From: Desulfoluna limicola
GTDB lineage: Bacteria; Desulfobacterota; Desulfobacteria; Desulfobacterales; Desulfolunaceae
DNA: 64,000 bases
Direction of reading: 5' to 3'
NCBI RefSeq assembly: GCF_021654575.1
Contig: NZ_AP024488.1
Span: 930,001-994,000, forward strand
Below are positions 44,914 through 53,734 of this stretch, in pieces; the first letter of the stretch is position 1, and each line of letters opens with the position of its first letter. The notes beneath the pieces are model-generated. The model did no database searches and had not been told where the DNA came from. It was given only the letters and a program-made list of their open reading frames with translations. Position numbers and translations under genes: made by a program.

Positions 44914-46092
44914 CTATTCATCTGCCATGTGACTGAGAAGATGCGTGATTTCCTTCGCCATGGTTTTTCCCCAGGTATCCCAGTTGAGGTGCTCTTCGTA
45001 CCGCCTTCGGCTTTCGGCGTTGAGGCGCATGTAGGTGGTGGGATCGAGGGTGGTGTCTTTGATCAGGCGGGCGAAATCGGTGCCGTCGGCATCGGCGGGG
45101 AGGAGGTGGCCGTTGACCCCGTTTTCCACGATGGTGCCGATGCCTCCGACATCTTTGGCAAAGACCGGCAGGCCGTAGGCTGCGGCTTCGCAGAAAACAA
45201 TCCCGTAGCATTCGGCGCGTGTGGGCAGAAGAAGGAGGTGGGACTGGCTGAGGATCGCCTGAAATCGGTTGCGCTCTTCCGGGATGTTTTTGTTGAGGTA
45301 GGGGATGACAATCATCCGTTCGTGTCTGAAAGAGGAGGGGGGCTCGGTGCCGCAGATGGTAAGGCGGGCATCGACGCCCCCTTCCGTCAGGTTGACCAGG
45401 GTCTCAAAGGCAATGTCTCCACCCTTTCGTTCCCATTCTTTGGCAAGAAACAGCATCTCGAGGGTGCCGTTGACGCTTCGGCCCAGGGCGTCGTCCCGGC
45501 CGGGCGGGGTGTCAAGGTTTGCGCCAAAGGGGACCACACGTATTTTTTTTCGGTCTGCGCCATAGGCATCAAGGGCCGAGTGGGCGGCCCAGTGGGAGGG
45601 GTAGACGAGAAGATCTGCACGGTCGATGACGGCCTGTTCAATGTGGTGCTCGGTGGCAGATGCGGTCTCCCCCAGGGATGAGAAGATGGGGTAGACCTCC
45701 TGCATGAGGGCGAAGGTGGCATCCGAGATGTAGACAATGGGGATGCTGTTTTTAAGATGGGCTACCTCCACACTGGCGGCGGGGGCGAACAGGAGGTCGA
45801 ACTGATCTTCACTGAGGCGCTTGTCAATGCGTTGGGCCAGGAACCGGGATGCCTCCAGGGTTCGTTCCGGGTAGCGCCGAAGACCGGTGATGCGGTAGCG
45901 GATGGTGGCGAGCCTTTTTTTCCACACCTGCCCGGGGATGGAGAGGGGCCCGATCCAGGTAACGGAACCGACGTACTTTTCAAGGGCTTTCACCATGAAA
46001 AAGGTGGATCCCGACCAGGTCCGGCGGTCAAAGGGGTCTCCGGGGCTGGCCACGGCGATGCGGAGGGTGGGGGCGGTGTTTGGGGATGTCAT
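44914..46092 (-). CDS. GT4 family glycosyltransferase
   Basis: This 392-residue GT-B enzyme has an N-terminal domain beginning LRIAVASPGDPFDRRTWSGSTFFM and a C-terminal donor domain with EMLFLAKEWERKGGDIAFET and the E-x7-E-type signature in PTRAECYGIVFCEAAAYGLPVFA. It would transfer a sugar to a lipid-linked intermediate in the cytoplasm. The start at 46092 has AAGGAACGATGAGTC just upstream, overlapping the acyltransferase end region. The gap after it carries no obvious gene. Confidence 0.92.
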   Translation of the reverse strand: MTSPNTAPTLRIAVASPGDPFDRRTWSGSTFFMVKALEKYVGSVTWIGPLSIPGQVWKKRLATIRYRITGLRRYPERTLEASRFLAQRIDKRLSEDQFDLLFAPAASVEVAHLKNSIPIVYISDATFALMQEVYPIFSSLGETASATEHHIEQAVIDRADLLVYPSHWAAHSALDAYGADRKKIRVVPFGANLDTPPGRDDALGRSVNGTLEMLFLAKEWERKGGDIAFETLVNLTEGGVDARLTICGTEPPSSFRHERMIVIPYLNKNIPEERNRFQAILSQSHLLLLPTRAECYGIVFCEAAAYGLPVFAKDVGGIGTIVENGVNGHLLPADADGTDFARLIKDTTLDPTTYMRLNAESRRRYEEHLNWDTWGKTMAKEITHLLSHMADE

Positions 46093-46095
46093 GAC

Positions 46096-46686
46096 TCATC
46101 GTTCCTTGAGGGTGTTTGGGTCAGACGAGAAGAAATGGGCCAGGCGCGCTTTGCGCAGTTTTGTTTCCAGGTGTGGGTCGAAGACGTGGCGCCCCGCCTT
46201 GGCAAGGAGTGGGTACCAGGGCAGTTCCTGCGTGGCCGCGTGGAGTTTGTTCCGGTAGCTTTCCGTGGTGCAGACATGGCGGGCGGGATTCCCCGCCCAG
46301 ACCTCTCCGTCGGGTATGTCCCGGGTGACCACGGAGCCGGCTCCCACGATGGCATGGCTGCCTATGGTGATGCCGGGCAGAATGGTGGTTCGGTTGCCGA
46401 GGAACACGTGGTCGCCGATGGTGATGGGGGCCACCCGGTCGAGGTGGGAGGCGTCCCGGATGTTGAGCATGATGACCGAGGCGTCGTGGCAGAGAAGCTG
46501 GCAGCCGTCGGTGATCCAGACGTTGTTTCCGATGGAGGTGAGGTAGCCGTCGGGCAGCCCGGCATTTTTGACGATGAAGCAGTCGGTTCCCTGGCGCCTT
46601 AGGGCTCCCTTCTCTTTTAAGTACTGGGCGTAGGGGAATCCGCTTTTGATGAAGAACTTGAGATGGATTTTTTCGATGATTTTCAT
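46096..46686 (-). CDS. Left-handed beta-helix acyltransferase
   Basis: This 196-residue hexapeptide acyltransferase has IGDHVFLGNRTTILPGITIGSHAIVGAGSVV turns near 90-125 and the likely catalytic His in LLCHDAS, followed by WAGNPARHVCTTESY. It closely resembles the enzyme at 37435 in layout. I start it at 46686 (MKIIEKIHLK); the frame extends 21 codons more without support. It is followed by the GT4 gene after three bases, so the two are co-translated. Confidence 0.87.
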   Translation of the reverse strand: MKIIEKIHLKFFIKSGFPYAQYLKEKGALRRQGTDCFIVKNAGLPDGYLTSIGNNVWITDGCQLLCHDASVIMLNIRDASHLDRVAPITIGDHVFLGNRTTILPGITIGSHAIVGAGSVVTRDIPDGEVWAGNPARHVCTTESYRNKLHAATQELPWYPLLAKAGRHVFDPHLETKLRKARLAHFFSSDPNTLKER

Positions 46687-46746
46687 GGCACGAGATGAAA
46701 TGAAACGATCGTTATAGCCTGACGCACGGTTACAAAGCCCGAAGAA

Positions 46747-46891
46747 CACGAAGCGCCCTTCGGGCTACACGAAGGTGGGGGAGTGGCATCAGGCATTGTT
46801 CACGGGCGCAGCCCGTCAGCGAATGTGATCAGCCCGAGGAACGAGGGCTGGGAGCATTCGCGAACCTGGGGTGCAGGGGCTCAGCCCCTGC
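46747..46891. repeat. Composite repeat between BY-kinase and acyltransferase genes
   Basis: It contains CACGAAGCGCCCTTCGG at 46747-46763, the inverse of the motif at 31579 and 63073. From 46801 follow GCGAATG/CATTCGC, stem AGCCC/GGGCT around the exact loop GAGGAACGA, and a GGGGCT/AGCCCC hairpin ending at the BY-kinase stop. Confidence 0.8.
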
Positions 46892-49063
46892 TTATCCCGT
46901 CTCATCAAAAGCGGAGTGGACCAGTTGGTAGTATTTGTCCATGGCATCCCGGTAGTATCGGCCCCTCTGGAAGGAGACGCGGTTGAGAACCACGGAGACC
47001 GCCTTGACCTCCAGTCTGTCGAGGGTGTGGACGGCCCGGGAGAGTTCCTTTTCGATGACGCCTCCGGCCTCCACCACCAGGATGGTGACATCGGCCAGGT
47101 GGGTGAGGAACCGGGCGTCTGTGGAGAGCCACAAGGGTGGGGAGTCGATGAGGATGTAGTCGTAGTCGCAGCGGAGACTCTCGATCATGGCAGCCATGCC
47201 GGTCTCCTGGAAGATGCTTTTATTCGTGCCTGCCCAGTTTCCGAAGGGGAGGATGTGGAACGGGTAGTTGCTTTGCTTGACCACCGCATCTTGCAGGTCA
47301 CAGCGGCCTTCCAGTACATCCCACATGCCGTAGGTGTTTTGGGGGAAAAGGTTTCGGGTGACCGGGTTCCAGACGTTGAGATCGACAAAGATCTTGCGAT
47401 TTCCCTTGCCGGGCAGGGCCACCAGGGCGTTGAGGAGGAAGGTGGAGACGCCGTGTTTTTCGTTGAGGGAGAGGCCGTTGTAGATTCTGGAGTCGTGGCG
47501 TGTGGTCTCTTTGGAGATGGAGAAGGCGATCTCTTTGAACTGTTCGGAGACCCTTGAGAAGGGGGTGTCCAGGCAGATTCGATACCGCTCCTCTGCCGCA
47601 CCCTGATCCTCTTTTGCGTCCATGATGTGACCGGTGGGGGGAAACCCCAGGACCCGCTGGATATCCTGGGCGCTCTTGACCCGTGGGTCGAGTTTGTCCC
47701 TGGCAATGGCGTAACCGGCTCCGGCAAAGAGACTGAAAAGGACCACCACAGCGGCCATTTTGACCCTTTTTCCGGTGTCCGGGTGCTCCGGCGTTCTTGC
47801 ATGGGTCAGGATGCTGACACGACCGGGTGACCTGGACTCCACCTCAATCTGGTCAATGCGTTCTTCAATGCGAAGCAGGGCATCCTGGAGGCGGTCGATC
47901 TCGCGCCTCAGGGTGGAGGCCTTCATCATCTGGGTATTGACGTCGGTGGCTTTGTGTTCTGCGGCCGTGAGTTCTTCGATGAGCCGCTCTTCGGCGCTCA
48001 AGGCTGAGGCGAAGAGCATCTCCTCTTCCAGGATTTTTTTTCGCTGGTCCGAGAGGAGTTTGCCCCGGATCACCTTTTCCCCCACCTCTCCGGCCCGTTT
48101 GAGGAGGTTGTCCTGCACCTCATAGAGGCGGGTGAGGTTCTCTTCGTACTCTTTTCTGTCCGGGTGGTTCTCGTTGACGCCGGAAAGGGTGAGCCGCATG
48201 TCCTGGAGTTTTCTGGAGAGCTGGATCCGGTTGTCCCGTGTGGCCCAGTCCTTTTCCACCCAGTCGTCCACATCGGCGGAGATGTCCAGCTCCTGGAGCT
48301 TGACCATCTGGTTTTGCAGTTCCCGGAGCCGGGTCTGGGTTTCGATACGCCGTGTTTTTGCCTTGACCAGCTGCTGGGTGAGGTCCACCACGGCCTGGAG
48401 GTAGACGTAGATGTTTTTTTCATCGGTGATTCCCACGGCATACTTGGCGGATATGCTCTCTAAGACGGCGTATTTATCAGAGAGGATCTTCTCCTGCTCC
48501 TCCCTGCGGCCCTCGAGAAAGCCGAGGCGGGCGCCGTCTTTGTGGAGTTGCTCCAGCCGGGTGTGCTCAATGTAGGCGTCAGAGACGGCGTTGAGGATCT
48601 CAGAGAGTCCTCGCCCGCGCCTGCTGAACATGGAAAGGGAGAAAAGTTGGGTGTCCCGGAGCTGCTTGATGGCCAGCCGCATGGCAAGGCGATCCACCGC
48701 CTGCTGCATGGTTTCTCCTCCGAACTGCCACCGGGTTCCCATCTTTTCGACCTCTCCGATGGCTTTGGAAAGGACGGCGTAACTTTTCACGATGTTGATC
48801 TGGGTGCGCACATAGTCGTCGTAGTAGGGGGTGATGGAGGCTTCCTCTTTGCCGTAGAGGATTTTGGGCACCACCGGTTCGATTTTGAGCACCGCCTCGC
48901 TGAAGTAAACCGGTTTGATCTTGAGCCAGACCGCCGGTACACCCAGGGTGAGGATTGCCACGACGATGAGGGTCGCCATGGGCAGGTGGTTGAGGAGACT
49001 TCCCACCGGGTCGATGGGCTTGGAGGGGAAGTCGTGGGCCGGCTTGTTGTCTGGGGTATCCAT
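46892..49063 (-). CDS. Wzz/GNVR chain-length protein fused to a degenerate BY-kinase domain
   Basis: This 723-residue inner-membrane protein should control polymer length and export with Wza. Two transmembrane helices (about 32-52 and 430-450) flank a long periplasmic coiled-coil region. The cytoplasmic domain (about 480-723) is of the CpsD/Wzc BY-kinase fold. Its Walker A reads EKHGVSTF where the family has GEGKST, so the lysine is replaced by Val; Walker A' reads FVDLNVW with Asn for the second Asp; Walker B (YDYILIDSPP) is intact. A C-terminal tyrosine cluster (RYYRDAMDKYYQ) remains. ATP hydrolysis is doubtful, and another kinase may phosphorylate the tail. Confidence 0.88.
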   Translation of the reverse strand: MDTPDNKPAHDFPSKPIDPVGSLLNHLPMATLIVVAILTLGVPAVWLKIKPVYFSEAVLKIEPVVPKILYGKEEASITPYYDDYVRTQINIVKSYAVLSKAIGEVEKMGTRWQFGGETMQQAVDRLAMRLAIKQLRDTQLFSLSMFSRRGRGLSEILNAVSDAYIEHTRLEQLHKDGARLGFLEGRREEQEKILSDKYAVLESISAKYAVGITDEKNIYVYLQAVVDLTQQLVKAKTRRIETQTRLRELQNQMVKLQELDISADVDDWVEKDWATRDNRIQLSRKLQDMRLTLSGVNENHPDRKEYEENLTRLYEVQDNLLKRAGEVGEKVIRGKLLSDQRKKILEEEMLFASALSAEERLIEELTAAEHKATDVNTQMMKASTLRREIDRLQDALLRIEERIDQIEVESRSPGRVSILTHARTPEHPDTGKRVKMAAVVVLFSLFAGAGYAIARDKLDPRVKSAQDIQRVLGFPPTGHIMDAKEDQGAAEERYRICLDTPFSRVSEQFKEIAFSISKETTRHDSRIYNGLSLNEKHGVSTFLLNALVALPGKGNRKIFVDLNVWNPVTRNLFPQNTYGMWDVLEGRCDLQDAVVKQSNYPFHILPFGNWAGTNKSIFQETGMAAMIESLRCDYDYILIDSPPLWLSTDARFLTHLADVTILVVEAGGVIEKELSRAVHTLDRLEVKAVSVVLNRVSFQRGRYYRDAMDKYYQLVHSAFDETG

Positions 49064-49110
49064 AGGGATGGGGGGTCTCTGCAGGGATGGGCTTCATGTG
49101 AGGTACAGGA

Positions 49111-50205
49111 TCAGTCTTTCAGGCTCTCGTTGATGATGGTGGCGCTGATGAAGGTCCGTAAGAAGGGGTCGATCTGACGCAGGTAGTAGTTGAAGGTGGC
49201 GACTCCCTTTTTGGGGATGTAGATGATGTCGTTGTCCAAAAGCAAAAAATTCTGGGTCAGGTTTCCTGTGGCGAGCATGTGGTCCATGTCGATGGTTTTC
49301 ACCCCTTCCTGCTCCGGCATTTCCCGAATCAGTCGGACCTTGCCGGTCTGGGCATCTTCGGTGGGCCCGCCGGCCAGGTTGATGGCGTCCAGCATGGAGA
49401 GGCCTGTGGTCTGAATCTGGTAGGACCCGGGGTTTTCCACCTCCCCCATGACAAAGACGGCAGCGTCCATGGATTCGGGAATGTAGATGATGTCGTTGTT
49501 GGCCAGACTGATGTTGAGCTTCAGGTTGGCCCGCTGGAGGAGTTTCAGGAGGTCGATCCAGATGATCTGGTCCTTGCCCCTGACGATGTAGCACTTGGAG
49601 AGGAAGATGGTCTTGTCGCGGGTGGGAAGGCCGCCTGCCAGGGACAGGGCCTCTAAGAGGGTTGCCTGGCCGCTGAAGTGAATGACGCCCGGATTGGCCA
49701 CTCTTCCAAGGACATAGACCCGGTTGTTCATGTACTTGATGATCTTTACCGTGGCGATGGGCTCTTCGTAGAATTCCTTGTAAAGCCCGGTGATGAGTTT
49801 TGCGGCTTTTTTCCGATTCATCCCTCCGATTTTGAACTCCCCCAGCATGGGCAGGGTGATGTTGCCGTAAGGGCCCACCACATGCTCTCCGGACAGTTTG
49901 GGACGGTTCCAGATATCCACGGTGAGAAGATCCCCGGAGCCGATGATGTATTCGTGGGTGAGGTTGGCTTCATGGAGGCGGATCATCTCCGGGTCGGCAA
50001 AGGGAATCTCCGTACTGAAACTGTTGCGGGCAAAGGAGGAGTCGTCGGCCACCTCAATGGGCTTGGGGGCACAGGCGGTGAGGGCAAACAGGAGAATGAA
50101 GAGGGCAAGGTGGGGGCACCTTGAAACCCAGTGGCGAATGCGATGCCGGTGAGGGAATCCAAGGTGCCTCGAGTCGGCATTCGCGTGATGTGTGGGGGAG
50201 GGCAT
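49111..50205 (-). CDS. wza: Wza-like outer-membrane polysaccharide export lipoprotein
   Basis: This 364-residue protein should form the outer-membrane export channel. A hydrophobic segment ending FALTAC gives a lipobox cysteine near residue 45. Then come a Poly_export domain (HEYIIGSGDLLTVDIWN, about 84-165) and two SLBB domains (VYVLGRVANPG and VFVMGEVENPG). The first about 30 residues are unusually long and polar for a lipoprotein signal and are translated from a repeat element (50103-50186). No other ATG, GTG or TTG lies in frame between 50205 and the hydrophobic core, so the gene appears to use repeat sequence as its start. It is followed after 47 bases by the Wzz/BY-kinase gene. Confidence 0.88.
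   Translation of the reverse strand: MPSPTHHANADSRHLGFPHRHRIRHWVSRCPHLALFILLFALTACAPKPIEVADDSSFARNSFSTEIPFADPEMIRLHEANLTHEYIIGSGDLLTVDIWNRPKLSGEHVVGPYGNITLPMLGEFKIGGMNRKKAAKLITGLYKEFYEEPIATVKIIKYMNNRVYVLGRVANPGVIHFSGQATLLEALSLAGGLPTRDKTIFLSKCYIVRGKDQIIWIDLLKLLQRANLKLNISLANNDIIYIPESMDAAVFVMGEVENPGSYQIQTTGLSMLDAINLAGGPTEDAQTGKVRLIREMPEQEGVKTIDMDHMLATGNLTQNFLLLDNDIIYIPKKGVATFNYYLRQIDPFLRTFISATIINESLKD
50103..50186. repeat. Palindromic element half copy inside the wza 5' end
   Basis: Stem CAAGGTG/CACCTTG around GGGG, then GCGAATGC (50134-50141) pairing with GCATTCGC (50177-50184). It lies wholly within the wza reading frame and encodes the n-region of its signal peptide. Confidence 0.8.
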
Positions 50206-50250
50206 GGGGTCTCAGTGTCCATTTCACGGTTGTTTTTCAGTCACCATTCA

Positions 50251-50334
50251 GCCCCCGGCAGGGCCGCCGGAGGCACAAGGCGACACGTGCCATCGCAATC
50301 AGGTTTGCAGGTGCCTACCTGCCCGGCCGAGGCA
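50251..50334. repeat. Palindromic element fragments between wzy and wza
   Basis: GCCCCCGGCAGGGCCGCCGG (50251-50270) is the inverse of the GGCGGCCCTGCCGGGGGCC end seen at 5251 and 38098. It is followed by CAGGTG...CACCTG-like decayed stem sequence ending GGCCGAGGC. Confidence 0.65.
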
Positions 50335-50356
50335 TGCTTTTTTACTCCCGGTTTTG

Positions 50357-51712
50357 TCACAGAACCCGGGCAAAGCCAAAACGGGAAACGGGCAGTCTCT
50401 CTGGGAGAGGGCCCATGGCCGTGGCGGTCCGGGGCCGGGTGAGGATGAGAATCTGGCCGATGCCTCCCAGCATGTAGAGGTACTGCACGCTCTGGGCGCC
50501 GGAGTAGACCGTGGCCTGGGAGAAGATGGCGCAGACCCAGCCGGCGATGAGACACCAGGCCAGGCGCCCCCAGGGGTCGTCGTATGCCGTTTTCTGGGCA
50601 TAGCGGATCATGCGGATCAGCATGCCGAAGAGAAAAACGAGGTAAAAGGAGAGGACGATGACCCCTGAGGCGAGGGCCACGCCCAGGTATTCGGCGTCGA
50701 TGGACTTCATCCCTTTTACCGAGGGGACGGAAAAACGTCCCCAGCCAGCAAAGGGGCGCTCCATGACCACCTCACTGTAGGCCTGCCACATCTCTTTTCT
50801 GTAGGCGACGTTGCGCTGGGCTTCGGTGGTGGCGGTGGCGCGGGTAACGGCGATGTAGTCGATGAACTTCGGAACGATGATGATCAGAAGGATGGTTCCT
50901 GTGATGGTCACGGCCGTCAGGATGGCGGCACGGTTCTTGTTCCAGCCGTAGTAGATGACGGCAAGGCCCAGGAGAAAGCCGATGATGGGGGCCCGTGATA
51001 TGGAGACAAAAATGCCGAGGATGTTGAGCCCCACGATGAGCTGCCCTTTGCGTTTGGTGGGGTAGTGGCCCTGGTTGTAGCACCAGATGGCCAGAGGGGC
51101 GATGAGGGCGAAGACGTAGCCCGCCACAATGGGGTGGGAGAAGGGGCCGAGGGCTCGTTTGAATCCCCAGCGGCTCATGACCATGCCGGTGTCCCAGACC
51201 ACGTAGGTGGGCCAGAGGCGACGTAAATGCTCATCAAAGTGGTTGACGAACATGCGGAATTCGATGGCGTTCAAAAAGGCCACGATGGCCCCCACGATGG
51301 TCATGGCCCGAATAAGAGAGATGAGGGCTTCCCGGTCCACGGCATAGCTTCGGACCAGCATGTAGGGAAAGCAGATCCCCATGAGGTTGTTGAAGATGAT
51401 CTTCTGGGAAATTTTATAGGTGCTGTTGCTCCACTGGGCAAAGAAGATGGCGAAGACGTAGGCAAAGATAAACAGGTCGATCCAGTGGGGTTCGTACCCA
51501 TCAAATCCGTTCAGGGCCCAGGCTGCGAGGATGGGGATAAGGGCCGCGGACCAGAAGTAGAGCTCGGGCACCCCGCTCACCACCTTGACGTTGAAATAGG
51601 CGGGAAAGAAGGTGAGGGCCGGCAGGAAGGAGAGGATGAACACCTCCCTGGGGGAGCGGCTGGTCAGAAGCAGGGCGCTGATAATGAGGGGGAAGAGGAC
51701 TATTTTATCCAT
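50357..51712 (-). CDS. wzy: Wzy-type O-antigen polymerase/ligase family membrane protein
   Basis: This 451-residue polytopic protein has 10-12 predicted helices and a large periplasmic loop near residues 275-345 (IAVTRATATTEAQRNVAYRKEMWQAYSEVVMERPFAGWGRFSV), where the W-x-A-x7-RPF-x-GWG pattern is typical of Wzy/WaaL-type polymerases. It would join flipped repeat units in the periplasm. The position between wza and the priming genes fits a Wzx/Wzy pathway. The start at 51712 has no good ribosome site. Some 380 bases upstream are gene-free. Confidence 0.87.
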   Translation of the reverse strand: MDKIVLFPLIISALLLTSRSPREVFILSFLPALTFFPAYFNVKVVSGVPELYFWSAALIPILAAWALNGFDGYEPHWIDLFIFAYVFAIFFAQWSNSTYKISQKIIFNNLMGICFPYMLVRSYAVDREALISLIRAMTIVGAIVAFLNAIEFRMFVNHFDEHLRRLWPTYVVWDTGMVMSRWGFKRALGPFSHPIVAGYVFALIAPLAIWCYNQGHYPTKRKGQLIVGLNILGIFVSISRAPIIGFLLGLAVIYYGWNKNRAAILTAVTITGTILLIIIVPKFIDYIAVTRATATTEAQRNVAYRKEMWQAYSEVVMERPFAGWGRFSVPSVKGMKSIDAEYLGVALASGVIVLSFYLVFLFGMLIRMIRYAQKTAYDDPWGRLAWCLIAGWVCAIFSQATVYSGAQSVQYLYMLGGIGQILILTRPRTATAMGPLPERLPVSRFGFARVL

Positions 51713-52095
51713 GGGAGTTCAGTCAATCCTGATGCGTGAGCAGAAACGTGGTGATGGGGTCGGTGCGCTTCGCCCATAAAGAAGGGGTGGTTCATGCTTC
51801 ATTTGGTACTTTAAATAGGGCGGGTTAAGTTATCGAAAGAATATGGTAAATGTTCGACTGTTTCTTCGGTGGGTCGCTTTTTGAAAAAAGCTCCGCAAAA
51901 ACGTTCCGGTTGCCGCTCTCTTTTCTCTCAGCCCCTGCGGGGTCTGAGAGAAAAGGATGCGGCATACTCGTGAAACCTGAATCATATGCTTTGAAACACC
52001 AATGGGGCAGGAGATTGGTTTTTAACATCTGTTTGCCCGGTATTTCAGGTGTTTGTTCTTCCCTCTCCCCGGCATGGCCCCCGGAAGGCTCTTTG
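51713..52095. other. Intergenic gap with a family B element
   Basis: I see no gene here. The gap holds the family B element (51871-51956) and, near 51765, GTGCGCTTCGCCCATA, which resembles half of the hairpin at 44672. Confidence 0.5.
51871..51956. repeat. Family B element: GGGTCGCTTTTTGAAA plus long hairpin
   Basis: GGGTCGCTTTTTGAAAAAAG is followed by CTCCGCAAAAACGTTCCGG and TTGCC, then a hairpin with CTTTTCTCTCAG (51920-51931) pairing with CTGAGAGAAAAG (51944-51955). The inverse of the same conserved part lies at 62933-63028 with a different but also self-complementary stem. Confidence 0.8.
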
Positions 52096-53580
52096 TTAAT
52101 CAGGCCGTGGCGCGATGCCACAGAGCTGGCCCGCGTATTTGAAAAGGAGCTTCAGGTCGTAGCGAAGGCCTGAGGAGACGGTGTAGAAGGTTTCTGCCGC
52201 GTAGAGTTCGTCTTCGGACGGGTAGGCGCCGAAGTGGAGCATGGCTTCGGTGATGAGGCCCCCTTTGCCGGTAAGGTAGATGCTGCGCCAGTCCGAGGGG
52301 AGGGCTCGGATGGTCTCTGCTGTTCGGGGGCCGAGGCCCACAAACCGAAGCTGGCCTTTGGCCACATGGATGAGGCCGGGCAGAAAGACAAGAAAAAAGT
52401 GCCACCACCTGGCCTCCCAGGTGACCGGGTCCGGCCCTGCCTCCTCGCAGGTGGAAAAAGAGAAGGTGCGCCAGTGGGCTTCATCGGAAAGGGTCGGAAG
52501 GCTTACCACCTCGAGCTTGGGGTGAACCAGGCCTTTTCTGAAAAGAGAGAGGGCGCACAAGGTGACAAGGAGAAGGGGGGCGAAGGCGACCAGAAGAAGG
52601 CATCCCATGGTGCGGGAGCCCAGTCTGACAATGCGGCTGCGCAACGTCTTTTCAGTCAGGCTGCCGATGATAAAGGGTTCCGCGACGGTAATTTCTGAGC
52701 CGATGGCGGTGTTCACCAGGCAGTTTTTGTCCACCAAGCAGCCGTCAAGGGAGAGGTCCTTTCCGATGTAGCTCCAGGGAAGGACCACGGAATGCTCGAT
52801 GTGGGTCTTCTCATCCACCACGCACCCTTTGCCGAGGACCGCGTGGGGGCCGATGACCGCTTTTTTTCCGATACGGCACTCCTCGTCAATGTAGACCGGC
52901 GGCATGAGCTGCGCCGTGGGGTGCATCCCGACGTCTCGTGACAGCCAGATGCCTGACTCCACTTCCCGGGCTGCGTGCATGAGGAAGGGGGCTCCCATGT
53001 CCAGAAAGGTTCGGGTCGAGGCAAGGAGAGACCCTCCGTCGCTTACGGTGAGGCATGCGTCCAGTGCTCTCTCAATCCCACCCGCTCCTTTAAGGGCAGC
53101 TTCAATCGCCTGGCGATCCGCACGTGCCTCCATGTTCAGTGATGTCCCGGGGGGAACCACGGCCCAGCCCGACCACCTTCCCTTCTCTGCCTCCGCTTCC
53201 ATCATCAGGAGCAGGGGCACTTCCGGTTCCGGTTCGTGGCGTTCGGCCAGGGGGAGTGCATCCCCGTGGACCAGAAACAGCGGCACCCCCCTGGGCGCAT
53301 TCAGGGCATCGGCAAGGGGGCGATAGGGGCGCTCCGGGTCCCGCACCAGGTGATAATGGAACCTGCACCCCCAGCGCTCTCCACTTCCAAAAAATGCCTC
53401 CACCTTCTCCGGCAGGTGGGACAGAACAAAGTCGATCTCCGTTACCCCCCACCGCACAAGACACTCCACCACGTGCTGCAGAAACGGCCGGTCCAGAAGC
53501 GGCAGCATGGCCGCCCCCAACCGCTCCGACAGAACCTCGGCTCTGTCCACTCCTTTTGTGGCAATGATGATGGCTTTCAT
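52096..53580 (-). CDS. Nucleotidyltransferase-like, beta-helix and degenerate sugar-transferase fusion
   Basis: This 494-residue three-part protein begins with a sugar nucleotidyltransferase fold (about 1-215; MKAIIIATKGVDRAEV, MLPLLDRPFLQHVVE). The family G-x-G-T-R loop is replaced by ATKGVDRAEV, so catalysis is doubtful. Residues about 215-320 are hexapeptide beta-helix. Then a hydrophobic segment and a C-terminal region (about 325-494) resemble bacterial sugar transferases: AKGQLRFVGLGPRT matches the KGEMSLVGPRP box, and LRYDLKLLFKYAG the end. The upstream KFRSM and DELPQL catalytic segments are missing. A complete priming transferase is the next gene upstream, so this may be an accessory or decayed partner. 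The start at 53580 removes 49 repeat-derived codons. Confidence 0.78.
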   Translation of the reverse strand: MKAIIIATKGVDRAEVLSERLGAAMLPLLDRPFLQHVVECLVRWGVTEIDFVLSHLPEKVEAFFGSGERWGCRFHYHLVRDPERPYRPLADALNAPRGVPLFLVHGDALPLAERHEPEPEVPLLLMMEAEAEKGRWSGWAVVPPGTSLNMEARADRQAIEAALKGAGGIERALDACLTVSDGGSLLASTRTFLDMGAPFLMHAAREVESGIWLSRDVGMHPTAQLMPPVYIDEECRIGKKAVIGPHAVLGKGCVVDEKTHIEHSVVLPWSYIGKDLSLDGCLVDKNCLVNTAIGSEITVAEPFIIGSLTEKTLRSRIVRLGSRTMGCLLLVAFAPLLLVTLCALSLFRKGLVHPKLEVVSLPTLSDEAHWRTFSFSTCEEAGPDPVTWEARWWHFFLVFLPGLIHVAKGQLRFVGLGPRTAETIRALPSDWRSIYLTGKGGLITEAMLHFGAYPSEDELYAAETFYTVSSGLRYDLKLLFKYAGQLCGIAPRPD

Positions 53581-53641
53581 GGGAAACGCCTCGGTTGGTG
53601 AGTTGGTGAAGGGACGAGGGCAAGGAAAAGCGAAAAAGCCT

Positions 53642-53734
53642 GCCTCCGGCGGCGAGGTGGGGGCACCTCGAAACCCTATGGCGAATGCGCTACGGCTGTC
53701 GTTATGCGGTGCACCTCGCATGCGCATTCGCGCG
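53642..53734. repeat. Palindromic element half copy
   Basis: It begins GCCTCCGGCGGC and has stem CGAGGTG/CACCTCG and a perfect 10-bp outer stem GCGAATGCGC/GCGCATTCGC. The next 300 bases (53735-54029) show nothing recognisable. Confidence 0.85.
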
